Positions 1-14,876 of a DNA stretch of 64,000 nt are shown here, in pieces. The translations under genes and the position numbers were made by a program. Every line of letters begins with the position of its first letter. Within the stretch, counting starts at the first letter, position 1. Under the pieces are notes generated by a model. It ran no database searches, was not told the origin of the DNA, and saw only the letters and a program-made list of their open reading frames with translations. The DNA comes from Methyloversatilis universalis EHg5 (GTDB lineage: Bacteria; Pseudomonadota; Gammaproteobacteria; Burkholderiales; Rhodocyclaceae): NCBI RefSeq assembly GCF_000378945.1, contig NZ_KB900539.1, positions 2,144,557 through 2,208,556 of the forward strand, in the 5' to 3' direction.

Positions 1-1
1 C

Positions 2-838
2 ATGTCAGCCAGCGCCAGTGAAAGGCTCGCGCTGCAGAGCAGCCTGCATCAGGCGATCGCGCACAAGCAGTTCGTGCTGCACTACCAGCCGCAGATCGAA
101 ACCGGCAGCGGACGTCTGGTCGGGGTCGAGGTGCTGGTGCGCTGGCTGCACCCGGAGCGCGGTCTGGTGCCGCCAAACAAGTTCATCCCGATCGCCGAGG
201 AAAGCGATCTCATCATCCGGCTCGGCGAGTGGATCCTGCAGGAGGCCTGCCACCAGCTGAGTCTGTGGCATTCGATGGGGCTGGATCTGCGGGTGGCGGT
301 CAATCTGTCGGCACGCCAGCTGCGTTCGAAAAACCTGCTTCGGCAGGTGAAGGACGTGCTGCTGAAGTACGACCTGAAACCGGGCCAGCTCGAACTCGAG
401 ATCACCGAAAGCGTCGCCATGGAGGACGCCGACAACACGCTGCGCATGCTGGCCCAGCTGCGCGAACTTGGCGTGGAACTGGCGATCGACGATTTCGGCA
501 CCGGCTATTCGTCACTCAGCCACCTGAAGCTGATGCCGCTGCACCGGCTCAAGATCGACCGCTCATTCGTGAAGGACATCGAAACCGACCCGGACGACGC
601 CGCGATCTGTGCCGCCACCATCAGTCTGGCGCACAACCTCGGACTCAGCGTGGTGGCGGAAGGTGTGGAAACCCAGGCGCAGTTTGCCTTCCTCGGCAAT
701 CTGGGCTGCGAATGCGCACAGGGTTTCCTGTTCAGCAGGCCGCTGCCGGCCGCCGAACTCGAGGCCTGGATGCAGGCTCGCGGACAGCTCGCTCAGTCGT
801 CGCTGTCGGCCATGCCCGGAAACAGCACGTCGGTGTAA
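2..838 (+). CDS. EAL-domain cyclic-di-GMP phosphodiesterase, 5' end outside window
   Basis: This is the C-terminal part of a c-di-GMP phosphodiesterase; the EAL domain hydrolyses c-di-GMP to pGpG. It fills the visible protein from about residue 15 to 260. Visible motifs are EVLVRW (the EAL signature in EVL form), [23 protein letters not shown] and VAEGVET, so metal-binding and catalytic positions look intact. The reading frame is open to the first base, so the protein almost certainly begins upstream, probably with a GGDEF and/or PAS sensor part; the in-frame ATG at base 2 should not be taken as the start. The last 46 bases overlap the 3' end of the converging deformylase gene. Confidence 0.9.
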   Translation: MSASASERLALQSSLHQAIAHKQFVLHYQPQIETGSGRLVGVEVLVRWLHPERGLVPPNKFIPIAEESDLIIRLGEWILQEACHQLSLWHSMGLDLRVAVNLSARQLRSKNLLRQVKDVLLKYDLKPGQLELEITESVAMEDADNTLRMLAQLRELGVELAIDDFGTGYSSLSHLKLMPLHRLKIDRSFVKDIETDPDDAAICAATISLAHNLGLSVVAEGVETQAQFAFLGNLGCECAQGFLFSRPLPAAELEAWMQARGQLAQSSLSAMPGNSTSV

Positions 839-1323
839 CCGAAGCGCGAAAAATCGCGAACCCGCATCGGATACAGCACGCCGTCCAGGTGATCGCATTC
901 GTGCTGCACCACCCGGGCGTGAAACCCCTGGACGACACGGTCTATCGGTACGCCCTTGTGATCGAAGCCGCGGTAGTGCAGCCGCTGATGGCGGGGCACC
1001 ACGCCGCGCAGCCCCGGCACCGACAGGCAGCCTTCCCAGCCATCTTCCATCTCGTGGCCGATCGCTTCGAGCACCGGGTTGACCAGCACGGTGAAAGGTA
1101 TGGCCGGCGCATCCGGGTAGCGCGACGGCGGCAAACCGCCGAACACCACCACCCGCAGGTCGACGCCGATCTGCGGTGCAGCCAGGCCGGCGCCGTTGGC
1201 GGCTTCCATCGTTTCGATCAGATCGCTCACCAGCGCATCGAGCTCGACGGTATTGAAACGGTCCACCGGCCGCGACACGCGCAGCAGACGCGGATCGCCC
1301 ATGCGCAGAATGTCGCGTATCAC
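793..1323 (-). CDS. def: peptide deformylase
   Basis: Removes the N-terminal formyl group from nascent proteins in the cytoplasm. All three deformylase motifs are present: [10 protein letters not shown] (motif 1), EGCLS (motif 2, metal Cys) and HECDHLDG (motif 3, HExxH). At 176 residues it has normal length. I chose the GTG at 1323 because it gives the family-typical start [14 protein letters not shown] and a 4-base GTGA overlap with the stop of the upstream phosphorylase gene; an ATG at 1344 would add seven residues. The 3' end runs 46 bases into the converging EAL gene. It is probably a second copy beside an fmt-linked def elsewhere (inference). Confidence 0.95.
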   Translation of the reverse strand: MIRDILRMGDPRLLRVSRPVDRFNTVELDALVSDLIETMEAANGAGLAAPQIGVDLRVVVFGGLPPSRYPDAPAIPFTVLVNPVLEAIGHEMEDGWEGCLSVPGLRGVVPRHQRLHYRGFDHKGVPIDRVVQGFHARVVQHECDHLDGVLYPMRVRDFSRFGYTDVLFPGMADSDD

Positions 1324-2069
1324 GGACACACCCCTTCTTCGCACAGCCGTTCAAGCAGGTGGCGCACCCGCATCATGGCTTCCTGCAGCATCGCTTCGAT
1401 CGCCGACATTTCGATGCCGTGCGCCGAATCGCCACGACCCGCCGCGTGGTTCACCACCACGTTGAGCGCCGCGTAAGCGAGGCCGGCCTCGCGCGCCAGC
1501 ACCGCCTCCGGCATGCCGGTCATGCCGACCACGTCGGCGCCATCGCGCTCCATCCGGTTGATTTCGGCAGCGGTTTCCAGCCGCGGGCCCTGGGTCGCCG
1601 CATAGACCGCGCCATCGACCACCGCCTCGCCGGCCAGCCGGGCAGCGTCGAGCAGCCGGCGACGCAGGTCGCCATCGTAGGGCTCGGTGAAATCGACATG
1701 CTTGACCTGACCATCGTGGCCGTCGAAGAAGGTCGAATGACGGCCCCAGGTGTAGTCGAGTATCTGGTCGGGCACCACCAGGCTGCCCGGCGCGAGATCG
1801 GCGCGTATGCCGCCGACCGACGCCACCGAAATCACCTTGCCTGCGCCGACGCTGCGCAGCGCGGAAATGTTCGCCCGGTAGTTCACCCGGTGCGGCGGAA
1901 TCGTGTGGCCGTAGCCATGCCGTGCGATGAACACCAGTTCCCGCCCACCGAGCCGGCCGAAGGTGAGCGGCCCGGAAGGTTCGCCATAAGGGGTGCGCAC
2001 CACTTCGCGCCGCGTGACATCCAGATTGGCGAGCTGGGTCAGCCCGCTTCCGCCGATGATGGCCAGCAT
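1320..2069 (-). CDS. S-methyl-5'-thioinosine (or thioadenosine) phosphorylase
   Basis: Purine nucleoside phosphorylase of the MTAP/PNP family, 249 residues, acting in purine salvage from polyamine by-products. Visible landmarks are the phosphate loop IIGGSGL at residues 3-9, [32 protein letters not shown] and [13 protein letters not shown]. In the base-binding loop the sequence reads VVNHAAG: an Asn stands where adenine-specific MTAPs carry Asp, which in this family points to a 6-oxopurine such as methylthioinosine (as in Pseudomonas MTIP). The substrate is therefore inferred. It is the first gene of a two-gene unit with def, with overlapping stop and start. Confidence 0.85.
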   Translation of the reverse strand: MLAIIGGSGLTQLANLDVTRREVVRTPYGEPSGPLTFGRLGGRELVFIARHGYGHTIPPHRVNYRANISALRSVGAGKVISVASVGGIRADLAPGSLVVPDQILDYTWGRHSTFFDGHDGQVKHVDFTEPYDGDLRRRLLDAARLAGEAVVDGAVYAATQGPRLETAAEINRMERDGADVVGMTGMPEAVLAREAGLAYAALNVVVNHAAGRGDSAHGIEMSAIEAMLQEAMMRVRHLLERLCEEGVCP

Positions 2070-2197
2070 CTTCCGTCGAGTCCCGTCTGTAATTTGAAGT
2101 CGGATCAGTCTAGCAGCCGGGCGACGCAGCCCGATAGTTCAGCCGCAGGCACGGCATGCTAAACTCGCGTGTTTATCTTTTGCGCCGCACCATTCCC

Positions 2198-4012
<1,815 letters not shown>

Positions 4013-4033
4013 TCGTCACCTCGTCCGTGACAG

Positions 4034-4060
4034 AAGGGGCACCTGCGGGTGCCCCTTTTT
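4034..4060 (+). terminator. intrinsic terminator of typA
   Basis: AAGGGGCACC (4034-4043) pairs with GGTGCCCCTT (4048-4057) around a TGCG tetraloop and runs into a T tract. It lies 22 bases after the typA stop codon. Confidence 0.9.
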
Positions 4061-4236
4061 CATTTGTGCGGTCAGCGGCGGAAATATTTCATGTCACAGC
4101 CCAGCCAGCCCTAAAGGAGTGCATCGCTAAAGCCGTATTCCGCGCTTGTGTCCGGGCCCCAGCACACGCCCCTGACCGCCGCAGTCGCATTGCATCTGAA
4201 AACTCGAACCAATAAACAGAACGGAGCAATCGGGAT

Positions 4237-5862
4237 ATGGCCCGCTTCAACAGTGTGCGCAGCAAACTTGTGCTGCTCAGCCTCATCGGCACCGTCGGCA
4301 TGGTTGCGGTACTGCTTTTCGGACTGGTGTCGGAATACGGCAACGTCACGCACGACCGCGAAGTCAAGACGCGGCATCTGGTCGAATCCACCCATGCGCT
4401 GATCGCGCATTACCAGCAGCAGGAAGCCGCGGGCACCCTCACCCGCGAACAGGCGCAGCATGCCGCGCTGGCCGCGGTGAAATCGCTGCGCTATGACGGT
4501 CGAGAGTACTTCTGGGTGAATGACATGAACGCGGTCATGCTCATGCATCCGCTCAAGCCCGAACTCGACGGCAAATCGGTGGCCGACTTCAAGGATCCGG
4601 ATGGCAAATTCCTGTTCCGCGAATTCATCGAGGTGGTGCGCACGCAGCAAGCCGGTTTCGTCCGCTACCAGTGGCCGCGTCCGGGCGCCGAAGCGCCCCA
4701 GCCCAAGCTGTCGTACGTGAAGGGCTTCGAACCCTGGGGCTGGATCGTCGGTTCCGGCATCTACATCGACGACCTGCACCATGAATTCGTCGCGCTGGCG
4801 CTGCGTTCCGGTCTGCTGGTGACCGCCATTGCCGCCCTCGCCTTCGTGCTCGCCCACCTGACCGGCCGCAGCATCCTGAAGCCGCTGCGGGCGGTCGAAC
4901 AGACCATGGACCAGGTCGCGATGAACCACGACCTGACCCGCCGCGCACCGGTCGACGGGCCGGCGGAAATCCGCAACATGGCGCAGTCGTTCAACACCAT
5001 GATGAGCGGCTTCCAGGGTCTGGTGCGCGATATCGGCCAGTCGTCACAGGCGGTGGAAGCCGCCGCCCGCCAGCTCTCCGTGGCTTCGTCATCGGTTGCC
5101 TCAGCTTCGCAGGACCAGAGTCAGTCGGCGATGTCGACCTCGGCAGCGGTCGAACAGATGAGCGGCAGCATCGCCCGCGTGTCGGACCGTGCCCGAAGTA
5201 CCGACGACACCGCCAGTGCGGCGGAACAGCTGGCCATGCAGGGTGCGGACGTGGTGTCGCGTGCGATGGACGAAATGCAGCGCATTGCCGACTCGGTCCA
5301 GACTTCGGCCCGCTTCATCGAAACGCTGGGCCAGCAGTCACAGGAAATTTCCAGCATCGTCAATGTGATCCGCGAAATTTCCGATCAGACCAATCTGCTT
5401 GCACTGAACGCGGCCATTGAAGCCGCCCGTGCCGGCGAACAGGGCCGCGGCTTCGCGGTGGTGGCCGACGAGGTGCGCAAACTCGCCGAGCGCACCGGTC
5501 AATCAACCACTGAAATCTCGACCAAGATTTCCCGCATCCAGGAAGAGACGCAACGGGCGATCCACAGCATGCAGGAAGGCAGCCGCCGGGTCGGCGAAGG
5601 CGTGGATACCGCACGCATCGCCATGGATTCGATGGAACAGATCCGTCGCGGCGCCATCGACGTGCGCGAGGCGATACGCGACATTTCGGAAGCGCTGCAG
5701 GAACAGTCGGCCGCCAGTTCGCTGGTGAGCGAGAACATCGTCAGCATTTCGTCGACCGCCACGCGCAACAGCGGCGAGGTGATCGCCATTGCCGGCGAGG
5801 CTTCATCGCTGCAGCGGCTGGCCGCCGGCCTGCAGTCTTCGTCCGCCCGATTCAGCGTGTGA
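4237..5862 (+). CDS. methyl-accepting chemotaxis protein with single Cache sensor
   Basis: Membrane chemoreceptor of 541 residues. A first transmembrane helix (about 12-30) precedes a periplasmic sCache_2-type domain (about 40-185, with the typical stretch [12 protein letters not shown] and a later [13 protein letters not shown]). A second helix (about 190-212), a HAMP segment and the cytoplasmic signalling coiled coil follow. The hairpin tip near residue 380-410 reads [21 protein letters not shown], then [18 protein letters not shown], which binds CheA/CheW. There is no C-terminal CheR pentapeptide. No che genes are nearby. The ligand cannot be read from sequence; sCache_2 receptors often sense small carboxylates (family knowledge). 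Its 3' end overlaps the converging exonuclease gene by 11 bases. Confidence 0.93.
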   Translation: MARFNSVRSKLVLLSLIGTVGMVAVLLFGLVSEYGNVTHDREVKTRHLVESTHALIAHYQQQEAAGTLTREQAQHAALAAVKSLRYDGREYFWVNDMNAVMLMHPLKPELDGKSVADFKDPDGKFLFREFIEVVRTQQAGFVRYQWPRPGAEAPQPKLSYVKGFEPWGWIVGSGIYIDDLHHEFVALALRSGLLVTAIAALAFVLAHLTGRSILKPLRAVEQTMDQVAMNHDLTRRAPVDGPAEIRNMAQSFNTMMSGFQGLVRDIGQSSQAVEAAARQLSVASSSVASASQDQSQSAMSTSAAVEQMSGSIARVSDRARSTDDTASAAEQLAMQGADVVSRAMDEMQRIADSVQTSARFIETLGQQSQEISSIVNVIREISDQTNLLALNAAIEAARAGEQGRGFAVVADEVRKLAERTGQSTTEISTKISRIQEETQRAIHSMQEGSRRVGEGVDTARIAMDSMEQIRRGAIDVREAIRDISEALQEQSAASSLVSENIVSISSTATRNSGEVIAIAGEASSLQRLAAGLQSSSARFSV

Positions 5863-6382
5863 GCGGCGCGCCCGTCTGCGCGCGCAGACGGGCGTAAGTG
5901 GTCTGCAGCACGCGCGCGTCGCTGCTTGCGCGATGGCGGGTGCTGTGCAGCTCTTCCGCCACCACCTGCTTCACCTCATGCCAGCGCGCGGCTTCGTCTT
6001 CGCTCAGCAGTTCGCGCAGGCTGCGCAGCTGGAAGTGAGGGACCCGGTCCGCCTCGTCGTACAGGCGTGACAGCCAGGCGTAATCGTTACCCCAGGCGTC
6101 GCTGTAGACCTGGTGGCCGTGCAGCGCCTCGTCCAGCCGGCCAACCACTTCCTGCACCGGCAGGCCATGGCGCGCAAGCACTTCGCGTGAAATGTGGTGC
6201 ACCGATTCGGCTGCGGCATCCCAGTGCCGCCAGGATGCAGCCGGACGGACCAGACAGCACACGGTGCGCCCATCGGCCAGCGCGCAGCCCACCTCGATCG
6301 GATAGCTGCCAGCGCCGAAGCCGGAGGCCTCGATGTCGAGGAAGACCGGCAGCGGCTCACTGTCGGCGGCGCACACGTTCAA
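5852..6382 (-). CDS. DEDDh-type 3'-5' exonuclease (DnaQ-like)
   Basis: Predicted 176-residue exonuclease of the DnaQ/RNase T superfamily. Exo I motif is [10 protein letters not shown] near residue 14 (acidic D and E present), Exo II appears as the acid in AWGNDYAWL, and the Exo III region is [11 protein letters not shown], matching the HxAxxD pattern. This fits a stand-alone nuclease rather than a polymerase proofreading subunit, but the natural substrate is unknown. It is the last gene of the minus-strand unit, starting within a 4-base overlap with the phosphoribosyltransferase stop. Confidence 0.8.
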   Translation of the reverse strand: MNVCAADSEPLPVFLDIEASGFGAGSYPIEVGCALADGRTVCCLVRPAASWRHWDAAAESVHHISREVLARHGLPVQEVVGRLDEALHGHQVYSDAWGNDYAWLSRLYDEADRVPHFQLRSLRELLSEDEAARWHEVKQVVAEELHSTRHRASSDARVLQTTYARLRAQTGAPLTR

Positions 6383-6924
6383 TCCTTCAGCGCGTAGATG
6401 GCCGGCAGGTTGCGCCAGGCGCCACGCACGTCCATGCCGTAGCCGAACACGTAACGGTCCGGCAGTTCGAGGCCGGTGAAATCGGCCCGTATCGGCTTCG
6501 GCCGGCCGATGCGCTTGTCCGAAAACACCGCGGTCAGGCAGCGGGCCGCGCCCTTGGCCAACAGGTGTTCACGAATGGCCGACAGCGTGATGCCTTCGTC
6601 CAGAATGTCGTCGATCACCAGCACGGTACGACCCACCACCGGCGTACGCGGCTCGCTGATCCAGCGCAGCGTACCGCCGGCTGTTTCGTCGCCGTAACGG
6701 GTGACGTGCAGGTAATCGAAATCGAGCGGAAAGGCGAGCTGCGGCAGCAGATTGCCGGTGAACACCACCGCACCGCCCATGACCGACAGCAGCAGCGGAT
6801 AGCTGTCGCCGAGCGCGGCAGTGATTTCATGAGCGACCCGCTCCACCGCCGCATCGACTTCGGCGGCGGAGCAGATCAGGTCGGCGCCGTCGAGCAGCGC
6901 CCGGGCGTCGTCCAGTCGGCTCAC
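6379..6924 (-). CDS. hpt: hypoxanthine-guanine phosphoribosyltransferase
   Basis: Purine salvage enzyme converting hypoxanthine or guanine plus PRPP to IMP or GMP. The 181-residue protein carries the PRPP-binding motif [14 protein letters not shown] near residues 100-113, a pyrophosphate-loop region [13 protein letters not shown] and the base-contact stretch [23 protein letters not shown] in two parts around residues 135-157. It overlaps the preceding galU stop and the following exonuclease start by a few bases, so translation is probably coupled. Confidence 0.92.
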   Translation of the reverse strand: MSRLDDARALLDGADLICSAAEVDAAVERVAHEITAALGDSYPLLLSVMGGAVVFTGNLLPQLAFPLDFDYLHVTRYGDETAGGTLRWISEPRTPVVGRTVLVIDDILDEGITLSAIREHLLAKGAARCLTAVFSDKRIGRPKPIRADFTGLELPDRYVFGYGMDVRGAWRNLPAIYALKD

Positions 6925-7808
6925 GCGGCGTCGGCTTCGCGCGACACTTCCTGCGCGTCCATCCAGGCGGTGAAGGCAGCGCCCACTTCAGGGTGCTTGC
7001 GCGCCAGCGCCACGGTCGCCTGCAGATAACCCAGCTTGGAACCGCAGTCGTAGCGGGTGCCCTTGAACGGATAGGCCAGCACCGCCTCTTCGCCCAGCAG
7101 CGTGGCGATCGCATCGGTCAGCTGCAGTTCGCCGCCGGCACCCGGCTTCAGCGACTTCAAATGATGGAAGATGCGCGGCGTCAGCACATAGCGACCGACC
7201 ACGGCCAGCGTGGACGGCGCCACATCAGGCTTGGGCTTCTCGACGATGCCGGTCACGCCATACAGGCCGCCCACGTCGGCGTCGGTGCTGACGATGCCGT
7301 AGCTGCCGGTCTGGCTGCGCGGCACCTGCTGCACGCCCAGAATCGAGCGGCCGAAGCGGTCGAAAATGTCGGTCATCTGCTTCAGGATGGGCGGTTCGCC
7401 ATCGATCAGATCGTCGGCCAGCAGCACCGCGAACGGTTCGTCACCGACCACCGGCTCGGCGCACAGCACCGCGTGCCCCAGACCCAGCGGTTCGGCCTGA
7501 CGGATGTAGATGCAGTTCACGTGCTTGGGCACCGTGTTGCACAGCGCCAGCAGATCGTGCTTCTGCTTCATTTCGAGCTCGTGCTCGAGTTCGTAGGCCT
7601 TGTCGAAGTGGTCGGCAATCGAGCGCTTGGTACGACCGGTAATGAAGATGAGGTCGGTGCAGCCGGCGGCCACCGCCTCTTCAACCGCGTACTGGATCAG
7701 CGGCTTGTCGACCACCGGCAGCATTTCCTTCGGATTTGCCTTGGTGGCGGGCAGAAAACGGCTGCCCAGGCCGGCGACCGGGAACACGGCCTTGCGTACG
7801 GATTTCAT
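6921..7808 (-). CDS. galU: UTP--glucose-1-phosphate uridylyltransferase
   Basis: Makes UDP-glucose from UTP and glucose-1-phosphate. The N-terminal nucleotide-binding loop [16 protein letters not shown] (residues 8-23) and the following [20 protein letters not shown] region are diagnostic. The start at 7808 gives [18 protein letters not shown] and a 295-residue protein of normal length; 16 further in-frame codons upstream have no family match. Its product feeds the UDP-sugar dehydrogenase and epimerase genes at 42-45 kb. Confidence 0.96.
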   Translation of the reverse strand: MKSVRKAVFPVAGLGSRFLPATKANPKEMLPVVDKPLIQYAVEEAVAAGCTDLIFITGRTKRSIADHFDKAYELEHELEMKQKHDLLALCNTVPKHVNCIYIRQAEPLGLGHAVLCAEPVVGDEPFAVLLADDLIDGEPPILKQMTDIFDRFGRSILGVQQVPRSQTGSYGIVSTDADVGGLYGVTGIVEKPKPDVAPSTLAVVGRYVLTPRIFHHLKSLKPGAGGELQLTDAIATLLGEEAVLAYPFKGTRYDCGSKLGYLQATVALARKHPEVGAAFTAWMDAQEVSREADAA

Positions 7809-7812
7809 CGTT

Positions 7813-11060
<3,248 letters not shown>

Positions 11061-11080
11061 GAATCCGGTTCCTTGTTCGT

Positions 11081-14000
11081 TCAGACGCTGAGCGCTTCGT
11101 CGCGCAGCTTCAGCGCCGCTTCCATATCGACCTCGACCACGCGCGAACAGCCGCGCTCCTGCATGGTGACGCCGACCAGCTGTTGCGCCATTTCCATCGT
11201 GATCTTGTTGTGACTGATGAACACGAACTGCGTCGAAGCGGACATGCGCTTCACCATTTCGCAGAAGCGTTCGGTATTCGTATCGTCCAGCGGCGCATCC
11301 ACCTCGTCCAGCATGCAGAACGGCGCCGGGTTGAGCTGGAAGAAGGCAAACACCAGCGCGGTCGCGGTCAGTGCCTTCTCGCCGCCGGACAGCAGCTGGA
11401 TCGATGCATTGCGCTTGCCCGGCGGCTGTGCGAACACCTGCAGGCCGGCATCGAGGATTTCGTCGCCGGTCATCACCAGTCGGGCTTCGCCGCCGCCGAA
11501 CAGTTCCGGGAAGATGCGCCCGAATTCGGCATTGACGCGATCATACGTGTCCTTCAGCAGCACGCGGGTTTCGCGGTCCATGCGGCGGATGGCGTCTTCC
11601 AGCGTGGCGATGGCGTCGCGCAGGTCGGTGGACTGCGCGTCCAGATAGCCCTTGCGCTCGCTGGCCTGCGCCAGCTCTTCCAGCGCAGCCAGGTTCACCG
11701 CGCCCAGTGCGGCGATCTCGCGGCCGAGGCGGCCGATTTCGCCATTGAGCGCGCCCTCCTTCACCTTTTCCGCCTCGCCTTCGGCGACCAGCGCATCGAG
11801 CCGGCCTTCCGGCAGCTCGATTTCGGCCAGCCGCTGGGCGTACTGATCGGCGTTGAGCACCGCTGCCTGCTGCTTGAGCTTCAGTTCGGCCAGCCGCTCG
11901 CGCGCCGGCGCCAGCGTGTGTTCGGTGTTCGCGCGCTGCGATTCCAGGTCGCGCAGCTGGGCGGCCAGCACTTCCTGCGCGTCGCGGCAGGTGGCCAGCA
12001 CCTGTTCGCGCGCGCGCCGGTTGTCCAGCACCTGCTGCAGCCGGGCGTCGATGCTGCCTTCGTCGATCTGCGCGAATTCGTCGCTGCGCAGCGCGCGCTC
12101 AAGCTCGGCGTTCTCGAGCTGGGTTTTCGCCATGCCCAGATTGTTGCCGAGGTCAGTCAGCCGGCTGCTGCATTCGCGCTGAGAGAAATTCGCTTCCTGC
12201 AGTTCGCGCACCGCGGCCTGATCGGCAAAACGCGCTTCGCGCAGCTGGATGTCGGCGTTCTTCTGCGCGTCCAGCGACGAATCCAGCCGCATGCGCTGCA
12301 CGTCGATCAGTTCGCGCGCGCGTTCGATCTCGGCATCGGCGCGTTCCAGATGCGCCTGTTCGGTCTGTTCCGCCAGTTCGACCTCGGCCCGATCGCGCGC
12401 CAGCGCCGCCTTCTGTTCGTCGAAGCGCGACACCGCCTGGGCGAGCTTGATCTGTTCCACCTGCGCGCTGTGCGCCGCCTGGGTCAGGGACTGCTGTTCG
12501 CGCCGCGCCGCCGCCTGTTCCTCGTGCGCACCGGCCAGCGCCGCTTCGGCTTCACGCAGCATTTCGCGCGCTTCGGCCAGACGGGCGTCCGCCTCGTCGA
12601 TTTCGGCGCCCAGCCGTTCGATGTCGCGCGCCCGCTCCAGCACGCCGTGGGTACGCGCGTCCGGCGCGTACAGCGTGAGCGAGGCGCCATGCGCAAGCCG
12701 GCCTTCGCAGTCCACGCGCGGGCCGGTGGCGGTGACATCCAGCGACTCGACCGCGGCGACCGGGCCGAGCCACAGATCGAGCAGCGCGTTCCAGCGGGCG
12801 TCCTGCGCACGCACCCGGTGGCGCAGGCTGTCTGCCGGCACCGCAGCCGCGGCGTCCTGCCCGGGCAGCGCAAGCGTGAGGTTCTGCGGCGCCGCGCCGG
12901 CCGCACGGGCGCGGGCCAGCGTGCCGGCGTCCGGCACTTCGAGCGCGCCGAGGCGCTCGCGCAGCACGGCTTCCACCGCCATTTCCCAGCCGGCATCGAC
13001 CTGCAGCGACTGCCACAGCGGCTTCGCATTCTGCAGACCGAGCGCCGCCAGCCAGGGCGCGAGCTTGCCGTCGCTCTGGGTCTTGCGCTGCAGTTCGACC
13101 AGCGCGTCGCGGCGGGCGCGGGTTTCGGTCAGCGTGCGGGTGTGGGCGCGCTCGGCGTCCTGTGCGTTGCGCACCTGGGCCTGCAGCTGCGGCACCGCGT
13201 TCTGCGCCGCGTGCAGCCGCTGCTGCGCGGCTTCCTGCGCCATCTGCAGCGATTCGAGCTTGTCCTGGGCCAGCGCCAGCGCCTCGCGGTCCGGCTCCAC
13301 CAGCTGCGCCTCGTCGTGCGCGATGCGCTCGCGCCGCCCGGCCAGCGAATTCAGCGTGCGGCCGGCGTTGGCGCGATGGGTTTCCTCGACCTTGAGCTGC
13401 TGTTCGACCGCCGCCAGCTCGTGCCGCGCGACGCTGGCCTGCTGTTCGGCCTCCTGGAAGGCGCTCTCGGCCTCCGGCAGCAGGGCAGACGTGGTTTCGT
13501 GCCGCGCTTCGGCCTGTTCGATGCGGTGCGCGGCGTGGTCGGCCAGTTCGGTCCAGCGGCCGATATCGGTTTCGACGCCTTCGATGCGCGCGCGCCAGTT
13601 GGCCACTTCGCTTTCGAGTTGGGCGATGCGCGCCTGCAGCTTGTGCCGGTTCTCGGCGGCGCGCTTCAGGTCGTCTTCCAGCCGACTCGCTTCGGCGTTC
13701 GCGGTCAGCAGTTCGGCCTGGGCGGCGTGCACCGCTTCGGAGCTGGCGAAATGTTCGGTGCGGATGCGCTCCAGCGCTGCCTCGTGGTGGCGCAGCGCCG
13801 CGGTGTCGCGCTCGATGTCGTTTTCCAGCCGGCCGGCATCCTGAGCCAGGGTGTCGGCTTCGGCCGCGGCCGATCGCTGTTTCAGCGCCCACAGCAGCGC
13901 CTGGCGTTCGCTCAGCCGGCGGTTCAGTTCGGTGTAGCGGGCGGCGACTTCCGCCTGCTTCTGCAGCCGCTCGATGCGGTTGCCCAGTTCGCCGACGATG

Positions 14001-14587
14001 TCGTCCAGGCGCACCAGATTGTCGCGCGCATCGTCCAGCCGGCCCTGGGTTTCCTTTCGCCGCTCGCGGTATTTGGTGATGCCCGCCGCCTCTTCGAGAA
14101 AGGCGCGCAGCTCTTCCGGCCGCGCCTCGATGATGCGGGTGATCATGCCCTGTTCGATGATGGCGTAGGCACGCGGCCCGAGGCCGGTGCCGAGGAACAC
14201 GTCGATCACGTCGCGCCGGCGCACGCGGGTGTTGTTGATGTAGTAATCCGACTGGCCGTCGCGCTCGAGCACGCGCTTGACCGCGATTTCGGCGTACTGC
14301 GACCACTGGCCGGCCGCCCTGCCCTGGGCGTTGTCGAACACCAGTTCGACGCTGGCCCGGCCCACCGGCTTGCGGGTGCCTGAGCCGTTGAAGATGACGT
14401 CGGTCATCGCGTCGCCGCGCAAGGCGGAAGCGCGCGACTCGCCGAGCACCCAGCGCACCGCGTCGATGATGTTGGATTTGCCGCAGCCGTTCGGCCCCAC
14501 CACGCCGACCAGCTGGCCGGGCATCTGAATGGTGGTCGGATCGACGAAGGTCTTGAAACCGGCGAGTTTGAGCTTGGACAGTCGCAC
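11081..14587 (-). CDS. smc: chromosome segregation ATPase SMC
   Basis: Structural maintenance of chromosomes ATPase, 1168 residues. The Walker A loop is GPNGCGKSN at about residues 31-39, followed by the R-loop region VRWVLGES. Two long coiled coils flank a hinge around residues 500-650. The C-terminal head holds the ABC signature LSGGEKALTA (about 1065) and Walker B FCMLDEVDAPLDD (about 1095). The start is the GTG at 14587, giving MRLSKLKLAGFKTF; 26 in-frame codons further upstream have no family match. It heads the minus-strand unit smc-zipA-ligA-galU-hpt-exonuclease. ScpA/ScpB are not in the window. Confidence 0.97.
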   Translation of the reverse strand: MRLSKLKLAGFKTFVDPTTIQMPGQLVGVVGPNGCGKSNIIDAVRWVLGESRASALRGDAMTDVIFNGSGTRKPVGRASVELVFDNAQGRAAGQWSQYAEIAVKRVLERDGQSDYYINNTRVRRRDVIDVFLGTGLGPRAYAIIEQGMITRIIEARPEELRAFLEEAAGITKYRERRKETQGRLDDARDNLVRLDDIVGELGNRIERLQKQAEVAARYTELNRRLSERQALLWALKQRSAAAEADTLAQDAGRLENDIERDTAALRHHEAALERIRTEHFASSEAVHAAQAELLTANAEASRLEDDLKRAAENRHKLQARIAQLESEVANWRARIEGVETDIGRWTELADHAAHRIEQAEARHETTSALLPEAESAFQEAEQQASVARHELAAVEQQLKVEETHRANAGRTLNSLAGRRERIAHDEAQLVEPDREALALAQDKLESLQMAQEAAQQRLHAAQNAVPQLQAQVRNAQDAERAHTRTLTETRARRDALVELQRKTQSDGKLAPWLAALGLQNAKPLWQSLQVDAGWEMAVEAVLRERLGALEVPDAGTLARARAAGAAPQNLTLALPGQDAAAAVPADSLRHRVRAQDARWNALLDLWLGPVAAVESLDVTATGPRVDCEGRLAHGASLTLYAPDARTHGVLERARDIERLGAEIDEADARLAEAREMLREAEAALAGAHEEQAAARREQQSLTQAAHSAQVEQIKLAQAVSRFDEQKAALARDRAEVELAEQTEQAHLERADAEIERARELIDVQRMRLDSSLDAQKNADIQLREARFADQAAVRELQEANFSQRECSSRLTDLGNNLGMAKTQLENAELERALRSDEFAQIDEGSIDARLQQVLDNRRAREQVLATCRDAQEVLAAQLRDLESQRANTEHTLAPARERLAELKLKQQAAVLNADQYAQRLAEIELPEGRLDALVAEGEAEKVKEGALNGEIGRLGREIAALGAVNLAALEELAQASERKGYLDAQSTDLRDAIATLEDAIRRMDRETRVLLKDTYDRVNAEFGRIFPELFGGGEARLVMTGDEILDAGLQVFAQPPGKRNASIQLLSGGEKALTATALVFAFFQLNPAPFCMLDEVDAPLDDTNTERFCEMVKRMSASTQFVFISHNKITMEMAQQLVGVTMQERGCSRVVEVDMEAALKLRDEALSV

Positions 14588-14876
14588 GGGTCTGCGGCGG
14601 GAGGAAGGACGTCGGGCTGAAAAAAGGCGGGCGAACGAGGCCCGATAGGGTGCGGATGATAGCACCGGCGCGGCTCACCGGCCTTTGCGAGGGAAAACCG
14701 GCCGCGCAGTCCGATGGTCCGGGCGCCAGCCCTTCTCCGTCGCGGCGGGGGCGGATGCTGCAGTGCATCGAACGCCTCGGCGCCGGCGTGTCGTCCTAGA
14801 ATGGCGCCTCAGTCGAAAGAACCGTCATGGCACTGACCATGGAAGGCTTTCATCCTTGTCATCAATCGGGGTGAAT

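Noticed and set aside
11183-14768. Very long frames antisense to or shifted within smc (1066 and 738 codons)
   Set aside because: They mirror smc codon bias and show no family motif, whereas smc has all expected motifs in the other frame.
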